Shown: positions 17,535 through 25,695, numbered from the stretch's first letter. The stretch: DNA of 46,993 nt from Deltaproteobacteria bacterium (GCA_029261835.1 JAJDAO010000104.1:1-46993); one strand, 5' to 3'. The notes: a model not told the origin generated them from the sequence alone. Translations and numbers: made by a program.

Positions 17535-18336
17535 TGTACTCGTAGTGTCCTCCGGACTTTTGCGTAACAAGACCGAGAGAAACGTAGTTTTTGATAGCTC
17601 CAACATCCGGAGAAGACGGGTCGAAAGTGACATAGTACGAAACCTCTCTATACGGTGGGTAAAAGCGGTTCTTCACAGCCCGTACTTTACTGTGAAATCC
17701 GACTACTTTATCTTGAAACTTTATCCAGCCCACTCTGGTCATTGACACCCGAATAGAGGCAAAATGCTTGAGAGCTTCTCCTCCGGTAGAATCTTGGTTC
17801 GACCCCATAGTCTGACCGATCTTCTTCCGGATTTGGTTGATAAACAACACTGCAGTCTGGCCACGTGTCGCATGCTGTACTGTAGCCTTAAGCCGTTTAG
17901 CCAAAAGCCTAGCTACTGGAGCTTGGGATTTATTTCCTTCCAGTTCCTCTTCGGTAATCAGGCCACCGACACTATCAAGTATGACTAAACCGGCAGAATA
18001 ACTACACGCTTCGTCCAATGCATCTATTGCCTCTTCTGCCGTTTCCGGCTGACAAATAATAAGTTTGTCTAAATCGACGCCCCTGTATTTGGCATAATCC
18101 GGGTCCATACAGTGTTCAACGTCTATGTATACTACCTCTTTGCCTTCGGCTTGGGCGGCAGCCATACAATCTAAAGAGAAGGTAGTCTTCCCGGCACCAT
18201 TCGAACCGTGGAGGTCTGTAATCTTACCTATTGGCAACCCACCGCCCAAGATATCGTCTATAATTGGTGTAGTCTTGAGAAATTTGGTCTTGGTTGCCGG
18301 TACCGTGTACTTTTTAAGTGCCTTCTTAAGTGTCAT
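17467..18336 (-). CDS. RecA-like recombinase
   Basis: 289 aa, shorter than bacterial RecA (about 350), lacking most of the C-terminal domain. Walker A is GSNGAGKTT (residues 44-52), Walker B is LVILDSVG, and the L1/L2 region reads INQIRKKIG followed by STGGEALKHFAS. It forms nucleoprotein filaments for strand exchange and recombination-dependent replication. The ATG overlaps the preceding stop (ATGA) and has only a weak GGTGA SD, so coupling is likely. Its neighbours are nucleases, helicase and primase. Confidence 0.85.
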   Translation of the reverse strand: MTLKKALKKYTVPATKTKFLKTTPIIDDILGGGLPIGKITDLHGSNGAGKTTFSLDCMAAAQAEGKEVVYIDVEHCMDPDYAKYRGVDLDKLIICQPETAEEAIDALDEACSYSAGLVILDSVGGLITEEELEGNKSQAPVARLLAKRLKATVQHATRGQTAVLFINQIRKKIGQTMGSNQDSTGGEALKHFASIRVSMTRVGWIKFQDKVVGFHSKVRAVKNRFYPPYREVSYYVTFDPSSPDVGAIKNYVSLGLVTQKSGGHYEYNGTKFTTPTSGGILQQIKSDLR

Positions 18337-18707
18337 AATTCACCGTTAGCTCTTAGCAGTTCAAGGTTAAGGCCCATCTCTGCTGCATATTCTTCCTGTG
18401 GTGCCTTCTCCGTACAAAAGCATCGATACCTGTACATCGCTGTCGGCCCGGACATTTGATGAAGTGGTGGATACGGAGCCTTCCACCTACCTTGGCAAAA
18501 CCGAACGTCGCACAGGGCGAACTGAGCCTTTAGGTATGTTAGTGGCTTTACTTCATTTTCCTGCATGACACGCAATAATTTCTCGTATTTTAATGGTGGA
18601 AACTTTCTGCGAACGCCACGTTTCGCGATCAACGTTTCGTATACCAGCTTCACGGATTCTACGTTCCATTTCTTCACGCCCAACGCTATTGGGGTCCTCG
18701 TCGCCAT
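18333..18707 (-). CDS. Unknown protein overlapping the primase gene
   Basis: 124 aa. Basic N-terminal half, then several Cys and aromatic residues (ALCDVRFCQGRW; MYRYRCFC). An ideal SD (GGAGGT, spacer 8) precedes the ATG at 18707, inside the primase gene, giving a 155-nt out-of-frame overlap. A second ATG at 18566 would reduce the overlap to 14 nt but has no SD. It lies between primase and RecA, so a loader or mediator role is conceivable; nothing in the sequence proves it. Confidence 0.6.
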   Translation of the reverse strand: MATRTPIALGVKKWNVESVKLVYETLIAKRGVRRKFPPLKYEKLLRVMQENEVKPLTYLKAQFALCDVRFCQGRWKAPYPPLHQMSGPTAMYRYRCFCTEKAPQEEYAAEMGLNLELLRANGEL

Positions 18708-19401
18708 TGAGTTCTACCTCCCTTAATTTGATCGTACGTGGGAACTTCTTGTATATGATTGATCTATCTGCGTCGCCATCCAAGGCGATATAAAGTATTT
18801 TCAGCCGGGAAGAAATAAGCCTTACCTGCACATCGGACGGATGCTTGCCAAAAATCGCTATGCCATTCGGTACCGAAAGCGCGTCTATTGGCCCTTCGCA
18901 AAGCACCGCCCAATCGCCCTCTATTTCGTCTAGTCCATACACAAAATGAGACTTTTTGCCGGAAGAAATATACTTAGGTAATATTTGATCGCTTACACTT
19001 CGAGCCGTCCAAAATAGGATAGTATCGCCCTTAGTGATTGGGAATACCACTCTTCCCGGAAGTTGGCCGGACCAAAAATGCCCACAAGCACTTAAACCAC
19101 GGTCATTCATATAATTAATAATCCGTTCAGAATTTCGTCTATTCATACGATGCAGCAGTGTCTCATATTGTATAGGGTCTTCTAAATACTGAATAGGTTT
19201 CAAATCGATCTGTCGAGCCAAAGATTTCTCTTCAGATTGTTCGATTCTTCCGGTACGTGGTGGCCCCCCCATCTTACCTTTAGCGTTGCACCGGAAGCAA
19301 TAGTATACTTTCTTGGTCGTGTTGATGGACATGTGATTCCCGGTGTCTGGTGTCTTGCCTCGATTTTGACAGTGTGGACAATTTTGGCTTATTTCGGCCA
19401 T
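18553..19401 (-). CDS. DNA primase (DnaG-type, zinc ribbon plus Toprim)
   Basis: 282 aa. An N-terminal zinc ribbon (CPHC at 8-11, CFRC at 35-38) is followed by a core with PGRVVFPI, then the Toprim motifs: LCEGPIDALS (catalytic Glu169) and YIALDGDAD (Asp208, Asp210). It synthesises RNA primers for lagging-strand replication and presumably pairs with the helicase just upstream. There is no helicase fusion as in T7 gp4. The SD AAAGGA precedes the ATG; the gap to the helicase stop is only a few bases. Confidence 0.85.
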   Translation of the reverse strand: MAEISQNCPHCQNRGKTPDTGNHMSINTTKKVYYCFRCNAKGKMGGPPRTGRIEQSEEKSLARQIDLKPIQYLEDPIQYETLLHRMNRRNSERIINYMNDRGLSACGHFWSGQLPGRVVFPITKGDTILFWTARSVSDQILPKYISSGKKSHFVYGLDEIEGDWAVLCEGPIDALSVPNGIAIFGKHPSDVQVRLISSRLKILYIALDGDADRSIIYKKFPRTIKLREVELNGDEDPNSVGREEMERRIREAGIRNVDRETWRSQKVSTIKIREIIACHAGK

Positions 19402-19405
19402 GGTT

Positions 19406-20542
19406 TTATCCTTTCGGTACTCTAAGTAACATACGGTTATAAATTGCGTCGAATCTGGCGGTTATTCCGTCTGGCCCGTATTTGCATTTACTAAGTATCA
19501 GGCGCATCTTCTCCGCTTGCTTTTCTTCTAACGTCTGGTTGATCGTTAATACAACGTCGGCTATCTGTGCCGGTGCGTAACTTTCAAATGAATCTTCGGC
19601 TTCCACGGTTTCGGATGAATGTTTAGTGCTCTTGCCTGTTTGCTTGGCCGTCCATACGGCACAATCTCTCTTCTGCGATAAAGCGCGTAATCCGCCCGTA
19701 ACGTCTTCTATTTCGTGTCTCCGGGCGTCCCTGTAGTCTCTGGACGCTCGTACTACATCAATGTAATCCACTATTATTAGGTCCGGCTGAAAATCCAAAG
19801 CTGAATCAATGTCTGCCACAGTGTGCTGTTTAGTCATGAACTCCTGCACATGCAGATCGCCCCCATACATCTTCTTTACGCGATTTATCGGCAACTCGCC
19901 ATAGCCGGAGAGACGCTGATCAAATCTACCTACTAACGTCTCAAGCGAATCTTCAAACGTAGCATAAAAAACCTTAAACCCGAAGTACATTGCACCCACA
20001 GCCAGATTGAGGAGCACCATGCTCTTGCCGGCAGAACGTGGTCCCATTACAATACCAAGTTTTCTGCGTTGCATACCGCCCGAAAGTGGCCGATCTAAAG
20101 ATACATACCCTGTGGGGATGGCAGAATGAGAAGCAAAATCCCTCCGGTCTTCGAAGTATTTATACGAAGGTTGGTAATAAACAGAAGAAATTGTTGTCAT
20201 CGCACTCCGTGCGCCTTTTACATCTCCTTCTTCTAGTAAATCCAATGCTTCGTGCGCGGCAGACTTTAAAGATTGCGTTTCTAATGATCTAAGTATTTCG
20301 TTTTTGGCGAACTTTTGGTCAATGTCAGTATTTAAATGGTCCTCTACAAGCTCAAGTTCTTGCGCGTCCATCCGTGTGCCAAGATATTCCATGAAGGTAC
20401 GGAAGTTCGGATACTTGTCATATTCATCCCGGTATGCCTTTACTTCGTCCAATATGAAGACCGCCAAGGGTTCTGTCGGCCTGAATCCAGCAGACCAAAA
20501 AACCGGATGGTCAAAACAGTGTTTTATAAATGCGTATTCCAT
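19406..20542 (-). CDS. Replicative DNA helicase, DnaB-like
   Basis: 378 aa. Walker A GPRSAGKS (about residues 167-174) and Walker B LIIVDYIDVV, followed by WTAKQTGKS and the AD-x-V-x3-NQT pattern, give a RecA-fold DnaB/gp4-type helicase. The N-terminal 130 residues resemble a DnaB N-terminal helical domain. The ATG at 20542 was chosen because GGGAGGT lies eight bases upstream; it overlaps the stop of the upstream 33-aa gene (TGATG). It unwinds DNA at the fork with the primase and polymerase. Confidence 0.85.
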   Translation of the reverse strand: MEYAFIKHCFDHPVFWSAGFRPTEPLAVFILDEVKAYRDEYDKYPNFRTFMEYLGTRMDAQELELVEDHLNTDIDQKFAKNEILRSLETQSLKSAAHEALDLLEEGDVKGARSAMTTISSVYYQPSYKYFEDRRDFASHSAIPTGYVSLDRPLSGGMQRRKLGIVMGPRSAGKSMVLLNLAVGAMYFGFKVFYATFEDSLETLVGRFDQRLSGYGELPINRVKKMYGGDLHVQEFMTKQHTVADIDSALDFQPDLIIVDYIDVVRASRDYRDARRHEIEDVTGGLRALSQKRDCAVWTAKQTGKSTKHSSETVEAEDSFESYAPAQIADVVLTINQTLEEKQAEKMRLILSKCKYGPDGITARFDAIYNRMLLRVPKG

Positions 20543-20643
20543 CACCACCTACCTCCCATCATTAAGATTACCAACCAAAAGCACCCGACGGCCAGTATGG
20601 TGACGAGTATCGTGGCGAGGTTGTTTCGGAGAAAGTATTTCAT
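20542..20643 (-). CDS. 33-aa single-pass membrane protein
   Basis: A tiny gene: the protein begins MKYFLRNN, and residues 9-29 form one hydrophobic span (LATILVTILAVGCFWLVIL). The ATG overlaps the upstream stop (ATGA) and the stop overlaps the helicase ATG (TGATG), so it lies within a tightly coupled translation chain. A membrane role is inferred from composition only. Confidence 0.6.
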   Translation of the reverse strand: MKYFLRNNLATILVTILAVGCFWLVILMMGGRW

Positions 20644-20816
20644 TTAGTCTCCCTTATTAATGCTTGAAGGTATACCCAGCAGGTGTAACCATCCTGCCTA
20701 TGAGCAAGATACTGTAAGTCTCCATGAAGCTTGTACCCCTCTTCGAGGAATCTCGAAACTTCTTTTTCCATCAAACTTCTATCCTCTACGATCCTTACAA
20801 TTCTGTAATGCCTCAT
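20640..20816 (-). CDS. DUF1737-like small protein
   Basis: 58 aa. The pattern YRIVR...LMEKEVSRFLEEGYKLHGDLQY followed by YTCWVYLQAL fits the DUF1737 family (a strand, a helix ending in GY/GW, then strands), whose function is unknown. Start and stop overlap both neighbours by single bases (TGATG and ATGA). The SD GAGGGG is just upstream. Confidence 0.65.
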   Translation of the reverse strand: MRHYRIVRIVEDRSLMEKEVSRFLEEGYKLHGDLQYLAHRQDGYTCWVYLQALIRETK

Positions 20817-21118
20817 CACCCCTCCTTTATCGCCTCATACACCTTTAAAGCTATCTTGTACCGGTTTTTGGAGTCACGGGCGAGGATTTCAATGATCGCA
20901 GTATCCCACTCTACTATTCCATCCTTATAGGCAAGTGCATCCCTATTCCTCTCTATCGCCCACCTCAGCATATAGTCCCTGTCGCCGGGGTTATAGAGGT
21001 AGTCGGGGATTACTGCTAATACAGGGTGAGCTCTACTATTGGCCTCTACTAACTTATCTTCTATTTTTAACCCCATAGCTCCCGCAATCGCCTTATTAAT
21101 ATCGTTGTCAGTAGTCAT
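20816..21118 (-). CDS. Phage ABA-sandwich-like protein
   Basis: 100 aa. DINKAIAGAMG at the start, then PDYLYNPGDRDYMLRWAIERN and a C-terminal helix KNRYKIALKVYEAIKEG, match the small ABA-sandwich domain proteins often found in phages, of unknown role. It is the downstream member of a run of four to five related small genes (20816-22505). It overlaps its neighbours by a few bases. Confidence 0.6.
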   Translation of the reverse strand: MTTDNDINKAIAGAMGLKIEDKLVEANSRAHPVLAVIPDYLYNPGDRDYMLRWAIERNRDALAYKDGIVEWDTAIIEILARDSKNRYKIALKVYEAIKEG

Positions 21119-21426
21119 TTACATGCCTCCAATATCTTTCTTGGTAGAGTGTAGCCGTTTTCGTCTTGTTCGATAATCTTGGCTAATGGGAAAGCAAGAC
21201 CTATAGTCCCTTCATAATCTGTTTTTGTTCCAATGGCAATAGATTCTTCTATACCCCACTCCACCAGCTTCAAGAGGTCTTCGGCAGAGTGGAAATAGTC
21301 GGGGTTCTCTTTCATTCGAGAATCACATAAAGGGCAACAAACATATTCATCACCTTCAAGACCTTCAAGCCATTTCCGCCCTAATCGCTCAGCCAATTCT
21401 TTGTTAATCTGGTCGTTACTACACAC
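21115..21426 (-). CDS. Phage ABA-sandwich-like protein with Cys pair
   Basis: 103 aa from the GTG at 21426, seven bases after AAGGAGG; the ATG further upstream has no SD. QINKELAERLGRKW and PDYFHSAEDLLKLVEWGIEE match the ABA-sandwich pattern, as in the next gene downstream. CCPLC near residue 31 may bind metal. It is probably a paralogue of the 20816 gene. Confidence 0.6.
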   Translation of the reverse strand: MCSNDQINKELAERLGRKWLEGLEGDEYVCCPLCDSRMKENPDYFHSAEDLLKLVEWGIEESIAIGTKTDYEGTIGLAFPLAKIIEQDENGYTLPRKILEACK

Positions 21427-21778
21427 GGTGTGCCTCCTTAATTTCATTATAGATCATCACCAAGAACTTTTCGGGGTCGGTGAGAGTGTCGAGCTTTTCA
21501 CAATACTCCTCTTCATCTTCAAACTCAGAGTCTACCCACTCATGGAAAGCCCAATCACCAAAGCCATCCATCTTCTTCCACCTCCTCATAACCTCGTTAG
21601 CATTCTTATAGAAGTCAGGGTCAAGAGGGTCAATCGTCAGATAGTTTTTATGATTAACTAAACAACCACGTCTTCTATCAGGGCAAGGCACACTATGTCT
21701 CGTTAATAGTCCATTATTAACAAAGCACTTCGCCATCTCTTCCAGTTCTTCCGGGGTGTAGCTAGATAGGGTCTTCAT
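21419..21778 (-). CDS. Small acidic protein of unknown function
   Basis: 119 aa from the ATG at 21778 (GGGAG, spacer 7). The first half has PCPDRRRGC and a basic/aromatic segment (HKNYLTIDPLDPDFYKNA); the second half is very acidic (WVDSEFEDEEEYCEKLD). It belongs to the same array of small accessory genes and overlaps the 58-aa gene upstream by 17 nt. No family is recognised. Confidence 0.55.
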   Translation of the reverse strand: MKTLSSYTPEELEEMAKCFVNNGLLTRHSVPCPDRRRGCLVNHKNYLTIDPLDPDFYKNANEVMRRWKKMDGFGDWAFHEWVDSEFEDEEEYCEKLDTLTDPEKFLVMIYNEIKEAHRV

Positions 21779-21938
21779 CGGTAGGCTCCCTGTAAGTTCC
21801 ATTCGCTCGTTGAGCATCCTCAAGTCTTCGGCTTTCAGCTAGATCTCTAACTTCAAAAGTACATATAATACCTTTAGCTTCGAGAGTATCCATAAGAGCT
21901 TCTAACAATCTGTCAGTACATACGTAATCATCCTTCAT
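21762..21938 (-). CDS. 58-aa protein of unknown function
   Basis: The product begins MKDDYVCTDRLLEALMDTL and ends in an acidic tail. The ATG overlaps the upstream stop (ATGA) and has AGGAG seven bases before. The start region (21931-21951) is repeated exactly before the next gene upstream. Short and helical; no function can be assigned. Confidence 0.55.
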   Translation of the reverse strand: MKDDYVCTDRLLEALMDTLEAKGIICTFEVRDLAESRRLEDAQRANGTYREPTDEDPI

Positions 21939-21951
21939 ATCCCATCTCCTT
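21931..21951. repeat. 21-bp direct repeat at a translation start, copy 1
   Basis: This 21-bp stretch is identical to 22134-22154. In both places it holds, on the minus strand, AAGGAG, the end of one gene and the overlapping ATG of the next. It suggests a local duplication of a stop/start junction in this small-gene array. Confidence 0.8.
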
Positions 21952-22141
21952 CCTTTGGCATAACAAAACAGTTAGGATAAGCCTCTGTAGTCTCTGCTAA
22001 CTTATTGGCCTTACAAAACCTACCAATTAAGTCAGCCATCGGAGCGCAATCATTGTTCGCCCCAAAGGTTACTGACTCATCCCTAGTAGTTAGCCATGCG
22101 CCGAATCCATACAATGCTTCACTTGCTGTCATTTCCTTCAT
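21935..22141 (-). CDS. ABA-sandwich-like small protein
   Basis: 68 aa. EALYGFGAWLTTRDESVTFGANNDCAPMADLIGRFC resembles short phage proteins of roughly alpha/beta type; family assignment is weak. It starts at the second copy of the 21-bp junction repeat (SD AAGGAG, spacer 7) and its stop overlaps the next start. Confidence 0.55.
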   Translation of the reverse strand: MKEMTASEALYGFGAWLTTRDESVTFGANNDCAPMADLIGRFCKANKLAETTEAYPNCFVMPKEGDGI

Positions 22142-22505
22142 ATCCCATCTCCTTTGCTATTGTTAACACCAAGTCTGGTGAGGTGAGGAGGTCAGCAACA
22201 TGATCGAAGCAATCAGAGCGTACACTCTTACTTCCACGTTGCTTCCAGTGGTCTTTCCACTCTTTACAATTTTCTGTTTTTCTCCAAGCCTCCAGCACCT
22301 CCTCTCTGAATGAAGCATCCAGGATTGAGGGGTTGTCGAATGGTTCCTCATGAGTGTATACCTTACATCCTTCGTTGATACATCTATAGACACTACAGTT
22401 ATTATCATACTCACTCTCATGCCAGCACTCCCTCAACCCCAACTTCTTCGTCAGGAACTCGGAGAGCCTTTCGGCTTCATCTTTTGATAGATCGGTTAGT
22501 TTCAT
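22119..22505 (-). CDS. Cys-rich ABA-sandwich-like protein
   Basis: 128 aa. Opens MKLTDLSKDEAERLSEFL, then a Cys-containing segment (NNCSVYRCINEGCKVY) and a C-terminal helix TIAKEMGYEG. The SD AAAAGGAGG is strong. It may bind metal through Cys at about 37-46 and 80. A short decayed copy of its 5' end lies at 22623-22654. Function is unknown. Confidence 0.6.
   Translation of the reverse strand: MKLTDLSKDEAERLSEFLTKKLGLRECWHESEYDNNCSVYRCINEGCKVYTHEEPFDNPSILDASFREEVLEAWRKTENCKEWKDHWKQRGSKSVRSDCFDHVADLLTSPDLVLTIAKEMGYEGNDSK
22134..22154. repeat. 21-bp direct repeat at a translation start, copy 2
   Basis: Identical to 21931-21951; see that entry. Here it overlaps the end of the 22119-22505 gene and the start of the 21935-22141 gene. 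Confidence 0.8.
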
Positions 22506-22614
22506 CTTCGGCCTCCTTTTTAATTTTCACCAACTCTGCCCCACACCACCTGCAAGTATTAGCCATCGGTGGTCTGACCTCCTTACACTGGGGGCAGTAC
22601 TTTACTCTATGCAT
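22477..22614 (-). CDS. 45-aa zinc-ribbon protein
   Basis: CPQC at residues 7-10 and CRWC at 21-24 form a four-Cys zinc ribbon; the tail is Lys/Glu-rich. The SD AAGGAG lies eight bases before the ATG. It overlaps the downstream gene by 29 nt. Such tiny ribbons are common in phages and may bind RNA polymerase or nucleic acid, but there is no direct evidence here. Confidence 0.6.
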   Translation of the reverse strand: MHRVKYCPQCKEVRPPMANTCRWCGAELVKIKKEAEDETNRSIKR

Positions 22615-22652
22615 TCCTTAAACTCCTTCGGCTCTTCGATAGGTCGGTTGGT

Positions 22653-22814
22653 TTAGTCATGTTTTTTCCATCTTTCATTATACCGCTCCCTGCTTTCGTC
22701 AGCTATCAATGTTAAATGCTTAGATTTACTGCGAAGCAGCTCAGCTTTTTCCTGTTCTGTGAGTGTTCTCTTGTCTCCGCAAAACGGACACGGCTTTAAA
22801 TCTTTATTAGTCAT
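22653..22814 (-). CDS. 53-aa Lar-like zinc protein
   Basis: The N terminus LKPCPFCGDK (residues 6-15) matches the start of restriction-alleviation (Lar) family zinc proteins; the rest is a charged helix. Only the first CxxC is present, so this is a partial or minimal version. The SD GGAGG precedes the ATG. An anti-restriction role is possible but unproven. Confidence 0.55.
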   Translation of the reverse strand: MTNKDLKPCPFCGDKRTLTEQEKAELLRSKSKHLTLIADESRERYNERWKKHD

Positions 22815-22824
22815 CACTTACCTC

Positions 22825-25695
22825 CTATCCACACCGGGAAAATCCACATTTATCACAATTCTCACACCCTTCTTGCCTCTTGAGCATGCCACCACAGTCT
22901 GGACAGAATGACGATGCTTCTTGTGTTTCGATTTGAAGATCAAACCGGGAGAGAAGTAACTTGCCCATGGCGTCAGGCACTGATTCTATGCCAACCACTT
23001 TGTCTCCGATTGTGTCTCTAGCCATACTGCCAGAACCTATATTGACCAAACTATTAGCAATACGCTCCACCGAAGCACCCTCTTGTAGGGCAATCGAAGC
23101 CATACGGCCAAGAGCAGAAGCGAATGCAAAGGCGTCTCCTCCCGGCTTGCTCAAAATGATGAAAATTTCTCGTGGCCGTCCATTCTGCGACCCTATAATA
23201 AAGCGTGTGCTTCCTTGTGGTGTCTTTATCTTATGTGATTCCATGGTCTTCGTATTGAGAACTTGTTCCGGCAGACACCCATCCCGGAAGACTGTAACTC
23301 CCTTGAGGCCAAGGGCCATGGCTTCCTTGAGGAGTTCGCCCAAATCCTCTTTGGTGTAGTTATTCGGAACGTTAATCGTCTTGGATACTGCCCCGTCCAC
23401 TTTGCTCTGTGCCGCCGCTTGTATTTTGATGTGATCTCTTGGGTGAATAGTATGGGCAGTCTCGAAGAGGTGCGCCGGGTAGTTGCCCCACAGGGGGTCA
23501 TTTTCTGTATGTACGCCTGTCTGATCAACGTGCGTGGTTTTAATACTGAAAAGCGGTTCTATGCCGGAAGAAACACCGGCGAAGAGAGATGTCGTTCCGG
23601 TAGGGGCGATTGCCATGACTATTGCGCTTTCCGTATTCTCCTTCCGGATGGCCTCCTTCATTGATTCCAGCCACTCTTTGATGTGCATCTCCGATTCTGA
23701 ATATTTTATTCCGGCCTTGATTAGTGCATGCGCGTAACCTGTGATGCCAACGCCGATACGTTTTTGTTCCTTGGCGATTTTGTAGAACTGTTTGCCGGGA
23801 AGATTCGTCTTGGTTATCACTCGGTAAAGAAGCTTCGCGCCAATACGCGCGGACTCTTGCAGCATAGAGTGGTCCATCTCGCCGTCTTTCACGTGGACGG
23901 GTAGCACCACAGAACCCAAACAACAAGAACCATATGGTGGTAATGGTGCTTCGCCACAGTTCGCTACAAGTATACCATTAGCAGAATATTGATGTACTTC
24001 ATCCACAGTTAGATTATATACTTCTTCTACTCCGTCAAATTCAATACTTTTCACTTCTGACCATGGCTTATCATTACCGTAGTTGTCCCATTTGTCCGGC
24101 ACTTTGCAAAGTTTTTCTTGTTTGTGGAGGCTGTATTTAAACCCAATTTTTTTGAATTTACGCAAAGCCTCACCATTTATAATCAATTCCCACAGCACGG
24201 CAGTTGCGCCGTCTCTTATGCGAGAACGGTTATAGATCTTGGATAAAATGCCATGTTGAGTAAGCAAGATTTGTGTATCTTCAATTAAAGCTAAAGATTT
24301 AGAAGATAGACGTACATCGTAACTCTTTTTAGGTCTGAAGTTTATTGTACCGTCTGCTGAAAACAATGCGCGCATGAATTCTCTTTGTGCTGTGATATCC
24401 ATCATAAATACACTAGATGGGATTCGTTTCTCTCCAGCTTTAAGAGGCCGTAACCCCATGGCTTCAAATTTATTTATTAATTTTTGGCTACGATACCTTG
24501 CGTACCGTGGGATTGCGCCCCAAGATTTTTTGTTAACGCCTTGCTTGGCTGGATTAAGTTGGCCATTCAAACTGCCCATTTTGCCATTTATTTGCTCCAT
24601 GGCAAAATCATCATCTTTGCCAAAAACAAGACAAATTATTTTACCGTCTGTATAATACCCGTCACCAGTTATCCATCCCATCACAGCAGCAATGTCTCTA
24701 ACTTCGCAATGGTATGGCTTCATGCCTTCGCGACGATAAGCGTCTTCGCCTAAAGTTACGTGTTGTAGAGCTACCATGTCGCCGGGAGAAATGTCCTCTA
24801 CTGCTTTCTTTGTTCCATCTTTCATGTAAATATGATGATTGCCAGTCACACGGATATTATACCCAGCTTTGGTGGTAAGTTTAAACACTGGTTTTAGACC
24901 GGAAGAAATGGCATCTGTGACTGCATACTCTCCAGACTGATTCACAACCACGTCAAGTGTGCCTATGTCTGAAAGTCTCTGTAGTCCACAGTCTGTAAGT
25001 ACACGCGTATCACCAGTCAAGCAAGGGTTTACACCTCGAACATCCGGGTCCGACGATCTTGCGTGCGTCAGATTTACAAGTCCGGGGTCGCCACATTCCC
25101 ACATGCTCTCGACGATCGTATCCCATACGGGGCCATTCATGTCTGCCGGCGTGAGGTCCACGCTTATGTTGAAAGTTGTCCATCTCTTTCCTCCGGTTGC
25201 ATTCCCTTTTTTGGCCTCTATGAATTCCATTATATCTGGATGATTCACATTAAGTACGGCTATATTGGCGGCCTTGCGGTTGCTGGTACTGCTTATGGTA
25301 GCAGAAGCAACATCAAAAATGTCAATGAAAGAACAAGGGCCAGAAGCAAATCCGCCGTTAGATAAGGGCGAACCCTTCGGTCTAAGCGGTGTAAAATCAT
25401 AACCTACTCCACCGCCTTTGGCTTGAGCGTCCATGCTGATCGACAAAGCATTAAAGATGTCCTTCCGGCTATCTGCAAGAGGCACAAAAAAACAATTAAC
25501 CATGTAACCTGAGATTCCGGCGTTTCTAAGGATCCTGCCAGCCGGGAGGAATCGCTTGGTGGCCATGATTTCGTAAAATTCTTTGAATTCCGTGTCGTCT
25601 TCTGCAAGGGCCTTTGCGACCCGTGTGAACATACCATCTATCGTCTCCTCCGGTGTTGCCGCATACCTCTTCTTGTATAATTCTTCATTCCACAT
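22825..25695 (-). CDS. nrdJ: Class II (B12-dependent) ribonucleotide reductase with intein
   Basis: 956 aa before splicing, 601 aa after. It reduces ribonucleotides to deoxyribonucleotides for phage DNA. The N-extein (1-224) has RFLPAGRILRNAG and MVNCFFVPLADS (Cys68, first redox Cys); the C-extein begins at Cys580 (CGEAPLPPYG), the thiyl-radical Cys of the NPCGE motif, followed by SCCLGS and APTGTTSL. The tail has a CPDCGG...CENCDKCG zinc/redox motif. An intein separates NP from CGE. The ATG at 25695 was chosen over 25704 because the SD AAAGGAG is only one base from the earlier ATG. It lies downstream of purZ and supplies nucleotides to the same pathway. Confidence 0.9.
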   Translation of the reverse strand: MWNEELYKKRYAATPEETIDGMFTRVAKALAEDDTEFKEFYEIMATKRFLPAGRILRNAGISGYMVNCFFVPLADSRKDIFNALSISMDAQAKGGGVGYDFTPLRPKGSPLSNGGFASGPCSFIDIFDVASATISSTSNRKAANIAVLNVNHPDIMEFIEAKKGNATGGKRWTTFNISVDLTPADMNGPVWDTIVESMWECGDPGLVNLTHARSSDPDVRGVNPCLTGDTRVLTDCGLQRLSDIGTLDVVVNQSGEYAVTDAISSGLKPVFKLTTKAGYNIRVTGNHHIYMKDGTKKAVEDISPGDMVALQHVTLGEDAYRREGMKPYHCEVRDIAAVMGWITGDGYYTDGKIICLVFGKDDDFAMEQINGKMGSLNGQLNPAKQGVNKKSWGAIPRYARYRSQKLINKFEAMGLRPLKAGEKRIPSSVFMMDITAQREFMRALFSADGTINFRPKKSYDVRLSSKSLALIEDTQILLTQHGILSKIYNRSRIRDGATAVLWELIINGEALRKFKKIGFKYSLHKQEKLCKVPDKWDNYGNDKPWSEVKSIEFDGVEEVYNLTVDEVHQYSANGILVANCGEAPLPPYGSCCLGSVVLPVHVKDGEMDHSMLQESARIGAKLLYRVITKTNLPGKQFYKIAKEQKRIGVGITGYAHALIKAGIKYSESEMHIKEWLESMKEAIRKENTESAIVMAIAPTGTTSLFAGVSSGIEPLFSIKTTHVDQTGVHTENDPLWGNYPAHLFETAHTIHPRDHIKIQAAAQSKVDGAVSKTINVPNNYTKEDLGELLKEAMALGLKGVTVFRDGCLPEQVLNTKTMESHKIKTPQGSTRFIIGSQNGRPREIFIILSKPGGDAFAFASALGRMASIALQEGASVERIANSLVNIGSGSMARDTIGDKVVGIESVPDAMGKLLLSRFDLQIETQEASSFCPDCGGMLKRQEGCENCDKCGFSRCG
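23959..25023 (-). other. Intein with LAGLIDADG homing endonuclease inside the RNR
   Basis: 355 aa, protein residues 225-579. Block A is CLTGDTRVL; block B is VTGNHHIY; the C-terminal blocks read VYNLTVDEVHQY and NGILVAN, followed by the +1 Cys. Two LAGLIDADG-like helices, VMGWITGDG (intein about 114-122) and FMRALFSADG (216-225), mark a homing endonuclease of ordinary size. The residue before the terminal Asn is Ala instead of the usual His. Splicing restores NP-CGE, so the reductase is inactive until the intein leaves. Confidence 0.9.
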
